Positions 25,202 through 34,800 of a stretch of DNA of 64,000 nucleotides are shown here, piece after piece. The translations under genes were made by a program, and so were the position numbers. Source of the DNA: CAWEYO01 sp963813315 (lineage in GTDB: Bacteria; Pseudomonadota; Alphaproteobacteria; Rhizobiales; Rhizobiaceae). Numbering within the stretch: position 1 is the stretch's first letter; every line of letters starts with the position of its first letter. The notes under the pieces were generated by a model. The model was not told where the DNA came from and searched no databases. It saw only the letters and a program-made list of their open reading frames with translations. The stretch is taken from the NCBI GenBank assembly GCA_963813315.1, contig CAWEYO010000003.1:1-64000 (forward strand), in the 5' to 3' direction.

Positions 25202-26055
25202 GCGAAGCGCTTCTCGAGCTCGATCATGTGTCGAAGACGTTCACAGTTGGCGGCTTGCTCTCCCGGCATGTCGTAGAGGCCGTAAAGGAAGTGAGCTTCT
25301 CGCTCGACGCGGAGCGGCCAGAGATCTTCTCGATCATCGGCGAGTCGGGAAGCGGCAAGACGACGATTGCTCGTATGATCCTCGGGCTGATCCAGCCAAC
25401 CTCCGGCAACATCCGTTTTCGTGGCAGCGATGTAGACCGCATCCATTCGCGGCGCGCACGCCTTGCCTTTATGGCAAGGGTGCAACCGGTCATCCAGAAC
25501 CCGTTCGAGGCATTCAATCCGTTGAAACGCGTCGATCGTTACCTGTTCGTGAGCGCGGCGCGTTTCGCCGGCGCCAATACTATCAGGGCGCGGCAACAAT
25601 GCGCAGACGAGGCGCTCACGAAGGTCGGCCTGTCGCTTGCCGAGGTCGGCGGGCGCTTTCCTCACGAATTGTCCGGCGGTCAGCTTCAGCGGGTGGCCAT
25701 CGCCAGGGCGCTTGTCTCATCGCCGGGCTTGATCGTGGCCGACGAGCCAGTGTCGATGGTCGATGCGTCGCTGCGCATGTCAATCGTCAACCTGTTCAAG
25801 CGGCTTCGCGACGAGCTCAACGTCTCGATCATCTACATCACGCATGACCTCGCGACTGCGTTCTACATCAGCGATCGGGTGACCATCATGCAGCGCGGCA
25901 GGGTGGTAGAGGCCGGTCCGGCGCGCGAGGTCCTAACACACCCGAAGCAACCTTATTCGATTCTGCTCAAGGATTCGGTACTGTCCCCCGACGATGTCGG
26001 TCGCGAAAGGATCGCGGAGGAAGCCATCCCGACGTTGCCGAAGCGCGACGGCTGA
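25198..26055 (+). CDS. Oligopeptide/oligosaccharide ABC transporter ATPase, DppF type
   Basis: The partner ATPase of 285 residues has Walker A GESGSGKTT, signature LSGGQLQRVAIARAL, Walker B LIVADEPVSMVDAS and switch His in YITHDL. The C-terminal cysteine-bearing extension is absent, as is common for the second subunit. It closes the operon; no terminator is obvious, and the next 400 bases become AT-rich. Confidence 0.92.
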   Translation: MSEALLELDHVSKTFTVGGLLSRHVVEAVKEVSFSLDAERPEIFSIIGESGSGKTTIARMILGLIQPTSGNIRFRGSDVDRIHSRRARLAFMARVQPVIQNPFEAFNPLKRVDRYLFVSAARFAGANTIRARQQCADEALTKVGLSLAEVGGRFPHELSGGQLQRVAIARALVSSPGLIVADEPVSMVDASLRMSIVNLFKRLRDELNVSIIYITHDLATAFYISDRVTIMQRGRVVEAGPAREVLTHPKQPYSILLKDSVLSPDDVGRERIAEEAIPTLPKRDG

Positions 26056-26464
26056 CGTCGCTGCGGTGGATATCACGATATAGACACTGAAGCTATGCGG
26101 GGGCGTCGCAGCTCGTGAAAAGCACTCCCCTGATGTGGCTCAGTCGCTCCATCGCGGCGCGCAGCCTGAGATTGCGGTCTCGGCGGGAGTACACGGTCCA
26201 TCGCATCCTCCAAAGGTTCAGCCATCCTACTGAAAGGCCGAAACCGCAAATCCGAGCAGTTGAACGCTGTAAATTTCACATCCACATCGCAGCCGTACCG
26301 ATTACCATTTGTTAATTTGCCTTTGTCTTGCAAGTCGAATAGTTACCGTCTCCGGAAAATATAAACGATGCCGGCGACAGTACATAACTGTGTATTGGCT
26401 CGATATTTGCCGAAAGAAGAACTTTTAAGTGAAGCAAAATATTGTTATATAGAAAGACAATAAA
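26056..26464. other. AT-rich intergenic region
   Basis: No gene is supported. The A+T content rises sharply after about 26320 (for example TTTTAAGTGAAGCAAAAT), unlike the GC-rich surroundings, which suggests a promoter region or DNA of foreign origin for the gene pair that follows. Confidence 0.5.
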
Positions 26465-26635
26465 TTGCCAAACAATAAAGCAAAACTAAACGATATTGAT
26501 CGCCTAAAAAATGTGTCAAAGAATATATCTGACATGGGGCATCTAACCGAAAAGTATGGCATCCAAGAAAAACTTACGAAGCCACAGAAAGGTGCGACTG
26601 ACTCTCGTAAGAAAAAAGAAATACCAACAAAATGA
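26465..26635 (+). CDS. Possible orphan small gene in AT-rich DNA
   Basis: A 56-codon frame starting at TTG reads PNNKAKLNDIDRLKNVSKNI, then MGHLTEKYGIQEKL and a Lys-rich end. Its TGA overlaps the ATG of the next frame (ATGA), the main evidence for reality. The composition is strongly polar and lysine-rich, unlike other genes here. The start is uncertain; GTG or ATG codons further in are alternatives. No family is recognised. Confidence 0.35.
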   Translation: MPNNKAKLNDIDRLKNVSKNISDMGHLTEKYGIQEKLTKPQKGATDSRKKKEIPTK

Positions 26636-26877
26636 GCAGGCGCCGCTATCTGGTACGCGCCATCGCGCACTCTCCCATGTTCTCCGGCACCATATGGGCT
26701 TATGCCTGCAGCAAACTCGCCTCGGCCGAACTTCTGTTCGAGCGGGAGCGCATTAACGGCGAGTTTAATGTCCTTGAGCTGCTCGACCGACAAGATCGCG
26801 ACGAACGCACAGGAGAATATCGTGTACTGCGATCCGCGACAGGCAATAGCCTGCCCGCGAGCGGAACAAGACACTAA
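26632..26877 (+). CDS. Possible orphan gene coupled to the preceding small frame
   Basis: The 81-residue product starts MSRRRYLVRAIAHSPMFSG and contains WAYACSKLASAELLFERERI and VLELLDRQDRDERTGEYRV, plausible amphipathic helices. It begins inside the stop of the upstream frame. The last 15 residues look random, so the true end may be altered. I do not recognise it. An antisense frame over the same DNA is less convincing. Confidence 0.35.
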   Translation: MSRRRYLVRAIAHSPMFSGTIWAYACSKLASAELLFERERINGEFNVLELLDRQDRDERTGEYRVLRSATGNSLPASGTRH

Positions 26878-27083
26878 CGTGATCCGGCCCAAATCATTGC
26901 AAATCATTCCCCGGACCCGCCGACCTGATCCATCGCGCCGAACACGCGACAGGAGCAAATAATAATAGTCATCTTGATCTTCTTGCGCTCATTGACCTGG
27001 GCCTGTCAGAATGGGATGATTTTTCCAAATGGACCCGGTTGAAAAGTCAGACCCTCCAGAGGCATCAGCGCCGCCGAGACAAC

Positions 27084-28175
27084 ATGAGCGGCGTCGCTGG
27101 CCGCGCTCACCCGTCGCTCGAGCATGTCAAACCGCTGTCACCTCCGGCGCTTCAACCGCTAAGTCTTTCCACCCGCGATCTGCCGGCCGCTTCGCAACTT
27201 GCCGCCTGGCAGGCGCTCATGGAACCGCTTGTCGCGATTAGCCTGCCGGCTGGCCTCGTTCCCGCTGATGGTTTCCCCGCCGACCACACAGCCTGGAACC
27301 TGGGCGGCATGCTCGTGGTCCAACAAAGCGTTCCAGCGCACGGCTACATCCGCTCCGCAGAAAAGATAAGGTCCAGTTCGGTAGACCATTGGTGTCTCGT
27401 CGTGTTGCGAAACGGCAGGACTTGGACCGAGGTTGACGGACGCGTTGCAGAAGGACGCCCGGGAAGCGTCGAATTCCGGTCGCTTGGCCACGCTTTTCGC
27501 GGGCGGAGTACCGATAGTGAAAGTGTTTGCCTTTATCTGCCAAGGGATCGGTTTGCTCGCCTTTCCTCAGCTATGGATGCGAGAAACAACGCCATTCTCT
27601 CCGGGAATTTCGCAGATCTCCTGACAGACTACGTTAACATCGTCGTCGAGAGATTATCCAGTCTTACTATCGAAGATCTATCCCCCGTTGTGCAGGCCAC
27701 GAGCGACATTATCACTGCTGCTCTCGCAGGCGGGGGAAACGGCGACGTCGCGTCGGCACAACTTTCCAACCTTGCGGTAGTGGAACGTGCGAGGCGATAT
27801 GTTCAGAATCATCTCAACGTTGCAACTCTGACCCCAGATGATATTTCCCGCGCTGTCGGCGTCTCTCGCACGCGCCTCTACAAGCTGTTCGAACCAAGCG
27901 GTGGCGTTCTTGCTTACGTTCAGAAGCGTCGGTTGATGGCAGCCCATGACGCGCTTGGCGATCCGACAGAAGAACGCCTCATTGTCGATATTGCCGAGGC
28001 ATGTGGGTTCAGCTCGGCGGCGAACTTCAGCAGGGCGTTTAGCAAGGAATTTGGCTACAGCCCCCGCGAAGCACGCAGCGCGTTGGCCACTACTCGCCAT
28101 GCGGGAGCAAAGTCACACGCAGCGCGCCGAGCAAGCTCCTCGTTTGACGAGTGGCTCAAAATGCTTGGAACCTAG
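27084..28175 (+). CDS. AraC-family transcriptional regulator
   Basis: The 363-residue protein has an N-terminal sensing domain of the AraC_binding_2 type (residues about 30-215) and a C-terminal double helix-turn-helix: PDDISRAVGVSRTRLYKLF, then IVDIAEACGFSSAANFSRAFSKEFGYSPREAR, the AraC signature. I prefer the ATG beginning MSGVAGRAHP; a TTG 45 bases upstream is possible. It stands alone about 1 kb downstream of the importer operon, which it might regulate, but nothing in the sequence proves that. Confidence 0.9.
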   Translation: MSGVAGRAHPSLEHVKPLSPPALQPLSLSTRDLPAASQLAAWQALMEPLVAISLPAGLVPADGFPADHTAWNLGGMLVVQQSVPAHGYIRSAEKIRSSSVDHWCLVVLRNGRTWTEVDGRVAEGRPGSVEFRSLGHAFRGRSTDSESVCLYLPRDRFARLSSAMDARNNAILSGNFADLLTDYVNIVVERLSSLTIEDLSPVVQATSDIITAALAGGGNGDVASAQLSNLAVVERARRYVQNHLNVATLTPDDISRAVGVSRTRLYKLFEPSGGVLAYVQKRRLMAAHDALGDPTEERLIVDIAEACGFSSAANFSRAFSKEFGYSPREARSALATTRHAGAKSHAARRASSSFDEWLKMLGT

Positions 28176-28275
28176 AGCAGCGGACGCTTTACGAATTAAC
28201 GCTGCCGCTCTATCTCTTTGTTTGAGCATCGGATTTTCCCGAAACCGGTTCCCACGATGTTCGGGTCCGAAATGC
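28174..28275. repeat. RIME-like intergenic repeat
   Basis: It has a first imperfect hairpin (AGAGCAGCGG ... CCGCTCT) and a second around TTTTCCCGAAACCGGTTCCCA with a GCAT/ATGC border. This layout and wording are typical of the mosaic intergenic elements of rhizobial genomes. It directly follows the AraC gene and could act at the RNA level as a terminator. Confidence 0.6.
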
Positions 28276-28437
28276 CATCCAACGGACGAAATTTCGGCAC
28301 GGCCCCTCCCGGGTCAATGGGCATACCACCGAAGCGCCGAGGCTCAATCAGCAGATACTCACGATGCAATACAGAAAGATATGTATTGTGAGACAAGTTT
28401 CTGGATTCGAGGATAACGACACCATTCCACTCGGCAG

Positions 28438-28683
28438 CTATATATCGCGTGGGTTGGGTGGGGGTCGGTACAGGCGGCGGCATCCAAGATGAGTAGCCGC
28501 CGCCTGCGCCACATCAGCCAGCATTGGCAGCCGCGCCCGAAAGGCGTCCGCCGCTCTAGGCAGACCGGCCTTTTGCAACGCTGTGCCAAGCACTGACATC
28601 AACTCCGCACGAAACAATTCCATCCGTACGAATCCACTGACCGTAAAGCTTGGCACGATTTCCTGGAGCTGCTGCGCGATCAA
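28438..28683 (-). CDS. Hypothetical protein coupled to a helix-turn-helix gene
   Basis: An 81-residue helical protein (IAQQLQEIVPSFTVSGFVRM, LGTALQKAGLPRAADAFRAR) that starts at TTG inside the stop of the upstream gene (TTGA overlap), so translational re-initiation is likely. No domain is recognised. The tail (RRLYRPPPNPRDI) is basic and may not be native. Confidence 0.45.
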   Translation of the reverse strand: MIAQQLQEIVPSFTVSGFVRMELFRAELMSVLGTALQKAGLPRAADAFRARLPMLADVAQAAATHLGCRRLYRPPPNPRDI

Positions 28684-29093
28684 GGATCGGACGCGTTGCC
28701 GTCCTTCAAAGGCGGCGTCGTGCGGCCCAATGGCAAGCCATTCGCCAACGATGACGAAAACTGGGACTGACTCTGTGAAAGGGCGATCAAGGCGCGAGTC
28801 TGCTTCACATGTGCACTCTCTGCATCGTCGGCGGCTTTACGCGCTAAGCGTTGCATCTCTTCGACCCAAGCCGTCCATTCCTGTGAGTTGATATCGGCCG
28901 GCTCGCTGCTATAGGCCGGCACATTGCCTATGGCGGCACGTTCAATATCAGTGCGTTGATACCGGGGCCTCGCCTTGCCAGACCCCTTGACCGAATTCAC
29001 CCCGTGTCGCTTGCACCAGTGATAGAATGCTGTCCGGCTAAGGCCGACGATGCGCGCCGCCTCGTTTACGGAAACCGTCAAACTGACGTGCAT
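28680..29093 (-). CDS. Small helix-turn-helix protein, excisionase/MerR-like
   Basis: The 137-residue protein opens with VSLTVSVNEAARIVGLSRTAFYHWCKRHGV, a MerR/excisionase-like helix-turn-helix. A linker (GKARPRYQRTDIERAAIG) and a helical second half (WVEEMQRLARKAADDAES) follow. GGGGAGG sits 6 bases before the chosen ATG. The neighbouring coupled gene suggests a two-gene unit. Similar proteins occur in mobile elements, but its role is not shown. Confidence 0.6.
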   Translation of the reverse strand: MHVSLTVSVNEAARIVGLSRTAFYHWCKRHGVNSVKGSGKARPRYQRTDIERAAIGNVPAYSSEPADINSQEWTAWVEEMQRLARKAADDAESAHVKQTRALIALSQSQSQFSSSLANGLPLGRTTPPLKDGNASDP

Positions 29094-29303
29094 GTGAACC
29101 TCCCCGTCGTTGTTGGGCAACCATGGTTTATGGTTCACGAACCCTGCGCAATTCCAACAAAAGTGGAGGGCAGGCTACTCGTCAAATTGGGAAGAAATGG
29201 AATTAGCACCCTGCTATTTGCTGGCAAATAGTACACAGCGAACAATCCCAAGGATTGACCACGGATCAGATTCGAAGAAATGGAGAGGTGCAGACTAAAA
29301 GCG

Positions 29304-30119
29304 ATGACCGCCGTCGAATCGAATTGTATAGAGGTTGACGGGAAAACCGTCGCCTACCGCCAAGCAGGGCAGGGTCAGGCCCTGGTCCTCCTTCACGGAT
29401 CCCTTACCCATTCCCGATGCTGGAGACACCAGCTATCGCATCTATCGGATCAGTTCCGGGTGATCGCTTGGGATGCGCCCGGCGCGGGATCGTCCTCGGA
29501 CCCGCCTGACACATTTACGACGGCAAACTATGCCCACAGCTTGGCAGCGTTTCTGGACGCCGTCGGGATTGAGCGGGCGCATGTCCTGGGCATGTCGTGG
29601 GGCGGCATTTTGGCGCAAGAGTTCTACCGCCGATACCCCGAACGTTTCCGCTCCCTCGTTCTGGCAGGCACCTATGCTGGCTGGAGGGGCTCGCTCCCCG
29701 AGGCGATCTGGAAGGACCGACTGGCGTCTTGTCTTCAAGATGCCAGCGGGCCGCCGGAGGCCCTGGTCGCCAAGATCTTGCCCGGCGTGTTCACCGACGA
29801 CGCCCCGCAACACTTGCGGGAGGAACTTACCGCCATCCTCTCAGAGTTCCATCCGGTCGGCGTCCGCCTCATGTCGCGTTCGGCCGCTGAGATCGACACC
29901 AGAACTCTGCTGCCGAGCGTTGATGTAGCTACACTGTTGCTGTGGGGCGTGGATGATCGTCGCAGTCCGCTTCATGTCGCGGAGCAGCTTCATGCGGCGA
30001 TTCCGGGCGCAACGCTTGCGATCATCCCCCATGCCGGGCACTTGAGCAACATGGAGCAACCCGATGTGTTCAATGGCCACGTTCGTCGCTTCTGCCTGTC
30101 GACTAACTCGCGGCAGTAG
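29304..30119 (+). CDS. Alpha/beta hydrolase
   Basis: This 271-residue protein is a full alpha/beta hydrolase: oxyanion region LVLLHGSLTHSRCW, nucleophile elbow GMSWGG (Ser), acid in WGVDDRRSP (Asp) and base in PHAGHLSNME (His). The substrate could be an ester, lactone or epoxide and cannot be told from the sequence. An in-frame ATG 24 bases upstream is an alternative start; neither has a strong ribosome binding site. It is a single gene. Confidence 0.88.
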   Translation: MTAVESNCIEVDGKTVAYRQAGQGQALVLLHGSLTHSRCWRHQLSHLSDQFRVIAWDAPGAGSSSDPPDTFTTANYAHSLAAFLDAVGIERAHVLGMSWGGILAQEFYRRYPERFRSLVLAGTYAGWRGSLPEAIWKDRLASCLQDASGPPEALVAKILPGVFTDDAPQHLREELTAILSEFHPVGVRLMSRSAAEIDTRTLLPSVDVATLLLWGVDDRRSPLHVAEQLHAAIPGATLAIIPHAGHLSNMEQPDVFNGHVRRFCLSTNSRQ

Positions 30120-30273
30120 CCGAGCTGTCAAGCAAGAGCGCCTTCTTGAGGATGCGATCACGCTCATTGCCCGGCAGCGGGGGGCTGAGGCGCTGTAGCC
30201 CTTATGTGATCCCCAGGTCAAACTTTCTCGGAAAATTCAGACCCCCGTTGGCGAATCCTGCTACGCTGTTTGC

Positions 30274-30690
30274 ATGAAAGTCGATGGGAAGTGTCTTTGC
30301 GGGTACCTCAGCTATGAAGCGGATGTCGATCCAGATTTGGTCTTGATTTGCAACTGTACGGATTGCCAAGTTCTCTCTGGCTCGGCGTTCCGCGTCACTG
30401 TCCCTGTGGTTGACGGGCAATTCAAATTTCGCACAGGCGCACCAAAGACGTACGTCAAAGTCGCTGCCAGTGGCGTCAGACGCGCCTTGGCGTTCTGCCC
30501 CGAGTGCGGGACCTCGATCTATTCGAATGCGGTGGAAGGCGAACAGGGCTATTTCGGATTGCGAGTGGGGTCACTGAACCAGCGTGCCTCACTTGTTCCC
30601 CGCGCCCAATACTGGTGTCAGTCAGCCCAGCCGTGGATCGACCACATTGGAGACTTTCCCAAGTTCGACGGCGACGGCGACCTCAGCTAG
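30274..30690 (+). CDS. GFA/CENP-V-family zinc protein
   Basis: The 138-residue protein has the cysteine pattern of the glutathione-dependent formaldehyde-activating (GFA) fold: GKCLCGYLSY, CNCTDCQVLSGS and FCPECGTSIYS. These seven cysteines would bind two zinc ions. Family members are often poorly characterised despite the name. Length is typical, and no glutathione pathway gene is adjacent. Confidence 0.9.
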   Translation: MKVDGKCLCGYLSYEADVDPDLVLICNCTDCQVLSGSAFRVTVPVVDGQFKFRTGAPKTYVKVAASGVRRALAFCPECGTSIYSNAVEGEQGYFGLRVGSLNQRASLVPRAQYWCQSAQPWIDHIGDFPKFDGDGDLS

Positions 30691-31165
30691 GCGGACCCCA
30701 GGCCAATGGCGATGAAGCCGGGTTCACGGTCATGGCGCGCTGTGCACGATCAAGAAAGGCCCGCTCATTTTTGCAGAGAAGGGCGGTGGGCGATCTTCCC
30801 AGGTTCGCGGGTGAGGGTTGCAAATTTCAGGTAGGTTTCGGGAGGGTAAGGTTCCGTGCAATGATGCTCAGCTCACAGCGTGGGCTTTGGGAAACTTCAA
30901 GCTACCGTTCAAGATTTGCGTTTCGATGTCCGGCAGCGCCTCACCTCACGCGCTGTTGCGTCAGCGCGCAGAAATGCGAGCCGTCGGTCATGGGCCCCCC
31001 TCCGTCTCGTCGCTGATCGGGAACAAAAAGCCTACCTGCGCCGATGTCCACCCCGGCGTCGTCGCGTTGCAGCGAAGCTGCCATGGAGGCCGGGCAGCCA
31101 ACTGACATCTCGGCGGGCGAGCCTAGAGTAGCTTGTCCTACGGGGCGCATTCTCGATCTCGTGAT
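30691..31165. other. Intergenic region without a supported gene
   Basis: Short frames exist on both strands, but none has a ribosome binding site, domain or sensible composition. It may be decayed coding DNA. Confidence 0.4.
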
Positions 31166-31746
31166 TTACGGATGACGCTTCACCAGCGCGCCGATCGCGG
31201 CAAGCTCGGCATTGGTCACATAGGTATCTCGTGTGGTGGCGTCCGCTTCATCCTCTCGATGATCGAACGAGGCACGCCGTAAGCGCGCAGCGCGCGAGTA
31301 ACCCTATGGGTGGCTTCCAGGGATGGGGTCGCCTTCGCGTAGTCCTCGCCGACCCAAGCTTGGTGCAGACCGACAGCGCCAGACTCGACAATGAAAAGCC
31401 GACCACGCCACGCCGACAAGGCAACGACGGCACAACCGCTCAGGCATTTGGTCCGGACCAGTACCGGCATGCCGTATTCATGCACAATCCGGGCAATGCC
31501 GAGCGACGCATCCATATCGCCGCCGCTCGAACTCAGCATCATGAACCCCGGAAATCTGTCCTCGATGAGCGCATTGCCGAGCAAGCTGGCGACGCGCCGA
31601 TCGTCTCCGGGCTTGATATCACCTGCCAGTGCCAAGGCGTAGACCGTCTGACCGTTCTCCCGGCCGAACGGAGCGACTTCCACGCTGGCCGCGCGAGCGG
31701 TAGTTGCAAGTGCCACAAGTGCCAGCGTCGCCAGGGATTTCTTCAT
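31166..31746 (-). pseudogene. Periplasmic ClpP/crotonase-fold protein with 3' frameshift
   Basis: The protein starts with a signal peptide (MKKSLATLALVALATTARA) and carries the ClpP-like core: GFMMLSSSGGDMDASLGIA, the helix VHEYGMPVLVRTKCLSGCAV and SGAVGLHQAW, the region of Ser and His in this fold. Such COG3904-type proteins are exported and of unknown function. The frame stops at EIPM near 31216, but another frame continues DTYVTNAELAAIGALVKRH to 31166. An indel around a CA repeat near 31235 is the likely break. Confidence 0.6.
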
Positions 31747-31899
31747 CATTGCGGTCACCATACAGCGAGATGCTCGCGCAGGAAGTAGGCTGTTGAGGGC
31801 ATTCGCTCCTGTATTTACACGTTCAGTTCAAAATTCGGGGACGCGGCGTCGCTCTGCGCTCGCGGCAACTGCGCGCATGGCCCACCGTCGACGGCTGCC

Positions 31900-34800
31900 T
31901 TAGACGCTGTTGGCTTTGGCCGCGTGTGCGCTGCCATCGTTGTCGTCGTAGAGCAGCGAGATGGTCGTCGTCACTAGCGGGACGCTCGGCGCGGCGACAT
32001 CCGGGAAGCTTGCTGCGCTGGCTGCCCCGGCCGCGTCGACGCTCTGCGCGCTCCCGACGTCGCCGCCGCCCGGCGCGGTGTCAAGCAACGCAACAAGATC
32101 GATCGCTTCGCCCTGATCGCCGTGATAATCCGCAATGAGATCCGCGACGCCAATTCCAGCGAATGCGTCGGCGTCGATGACAACAGCGTCACCGCCATTG
32201 GACGCATCACCAATGCCGGATGTATCCGACGCACCTGCGTCAACATTTCCGTCGAGCGCTGCTCCGCCGATATCGCCGCTCGGGGCAACGTCAACCAGAG
32301 CTGTGAGATCGATCACGTCGCCCTGGTCGTCATTGTCGCCGGCAACAACGTCCGTAGCACCGGGATCAGAGAGCGCGGCGGGGTCGATGCCAACGGTGCC
32401 GCCGGTATTGGCCGCATCGTCGCCGTCAGACGCATCAGGTGCAATTGCTCCGAGAACTCGTATCGAGTGCCACCTCGACATAGGAGCCGGTCGAGCCGTC
32501 CGTGTGGTGGAACGTGCCTTCGCCAATGATCGACTGTCCGTCGATGGAGTAGTCAACCACATGCGTGGTGGCCGAGATGCCCTCAATTCCGTTCTCGCCA
32601 AAGCTCGAAAGCTCCCCTTCGTCACTCACGCCGTCAGCGTCCGCATCCTTCCAGATCACCAGATTTGCGAAGGCCTGATCGTCGGAGTCGATCATATCGT
32701 CGCCGTTGCTGTCTAGGGAAGCAAGAGCCGCGGAGCCGGTCGCAAAGCTGCCGCCACCGAAGTCCGGCGTGAACAACTCGCTGCCGTCTTCGATCTTGCC
32801 CGAACCATCGAGGTCATAAGCGAGGATGCCGTCGTTCGACGTGTTCCAGGCGATCTGGTCGGGATTGCCGTCGGCGTTGATGTCGAACTGGACGCCATCG
32901 CCGAGGGACGAGAACTTGTACCCGTTGTGGTCGAGGTCGATGACAATGGGATCGACCGCGCCGCCGATCAGCGTGTTGAGATTGGTCAGCGTCACGCCTT
33001 GAAGTTCAACCAGGGTTCCATTGCCGCTGTTGTCGCCTCCCTGGCGATAGATGAACGTATGGTCGGTCCCATCGATGGTCGCGGTAAAGGCGATCGTGGC
33101 GCCAGCCGCGCCAATATCGGTCCCTTGCAGATATTGCACAGCGGCTGCAACGTTTGCGATCGAAGTCAGCGTCAGCGCCGTGGTGAAACTGTCTGTACCG
33201 TAGAAGGTCGCCATTCCATTTGTGACGGAATGCGATTCGACCGTGTTGCCGCCGATCGTTAGACCAGAGTCGCTTCCATCCACGTTGCCGCTAGTGGCCG
33301 CAACCACTGTGCCGAGGTCGAGTTTGTCCTGGGCAACGTTGAAATCACCGATCACGTCAAAGCCGGCAAGTGTGCCTGAATCGCCGCTGCCCCCAGTGGT
33401 GCCCGACAATTCGCTGCCAGCAATGACGAATGTATCATTGTCCAGCCCGCCGAGGAGAAGGTCGGCCCCGGTTCCGCCACTCAAATTGTCGTTGCCGTGC
33501 CCGCCGATCAGCGTGTCGTTGCCGGCGCCGCCGTTCAGCGTATCGAACCCTTCGCGACCTGCAAGGACATTAGCTGAGGTATTGCCCGTCAGGTTATCGT
33601 TAAAGTCCGTGCCGATGATGTTCAGGACTCCCGCTCCTGCCGTCTGGTTAACGCCGACGCCGAGCCCCGAATTGTCGGTCGTCGCCGATCCGGCCGCCAG
33701 CAGGTCGATGCTGAGCGAGCTGAGCGAGGAGTCCCCATCCATGTCAGTCAAGCTCAGGTCGAGATCGAGCTTTACGGAGGGAATATTAGTCGTCGTGGTC
33801 ACGAAGGCGAAATCTCCGATGTCGAAGTTTTCGCCGTCCAGATACGGGCGGGTACCATTGATCGACCGCGCATTCTCGATCTCAATCCGATTGTAGCCGG
33901 TCCCCGACGCGGTCACGCAGATCGTGTCGTTCAGGTCAAGGCCGGTGACCAGGTAGCCGCCGTTGCCGTCGGTAATAAGACTGCTGAGAATGAGGCTCAC
34001 CCCATTGACACTGATGCCGGTAATGGTCTCGAGCTGGTCGTCGTTCGCCAATGCCGCAGCGTCAGCCGCCAAGTTCGTGTTCGGATCATCGTTGTCCGCG
34101 CCATAAATTCGTACCCATGTCTCGATCGAATCAGGCGGCGGGCTGCCGCCCACCTGGACAATTTTGAACTGGAAATTGTTGGCGTTGTAGTGAGTCGAAT
34201 AGTCGTAGGTGTTGTTGTTGCTTCCGGAAACCGTGAGGTCGTTGACGAAGTCGATGCGCAGGCTTTCGCCGTCGTTCATCGAGTTGTTTGCCACACCGAT
34301 ACCGGTCGAACTCGCGGAAACCGCCTCGCCGCTTGCCGCGTTGTCCGATCCATTCGCGGATCGTTTGTACCCGGAAAACAGCAGGTCCTGCGTTGTGCCC
34401 GGGGCGTCCAGGGCCTTGAACTGCTGGGAGTTCGACCCGAGGGCCGAGAAGTTGTCGACGGTTGTGATCTGCGTGGCGCCAATGGCCGAGAACACGTCAA
34501 CCCGATAGTGGTCATCGCTGGTGCCGAGGCCGCCGTCCGGCTGCAGGGTGACCTGGAATATCTTGGTGCCGGTGTTCAGTCCCCCGGTCCACGCCTCGAG
34601 CCTGTCAGGCGTCAAAGCGTTGTTGTCGTTATCAACCAGGAACAGTTGAACAAGCTGGCCGCCGGCGCTGAGGATGGCCGTTGATCCATTGACAATGCCG
34701 GTCGCCGTTTGCCCGTTCGTGATGTTGGCGAAGGCAATCCTTCCGACCTGGTCGGCGCCGACGTTGTTGTCGATGTTTGCGTCGTAGTCGAGGTCGTACG

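Noticed and set aside
26425..26958. 177-codon minus-strand frame over the AT-rich region
   Set aside because: Composition is implausible (Phe/Ser-rich end, mixed start), and the plus-strand pair with ATGA overlap explains the region better.
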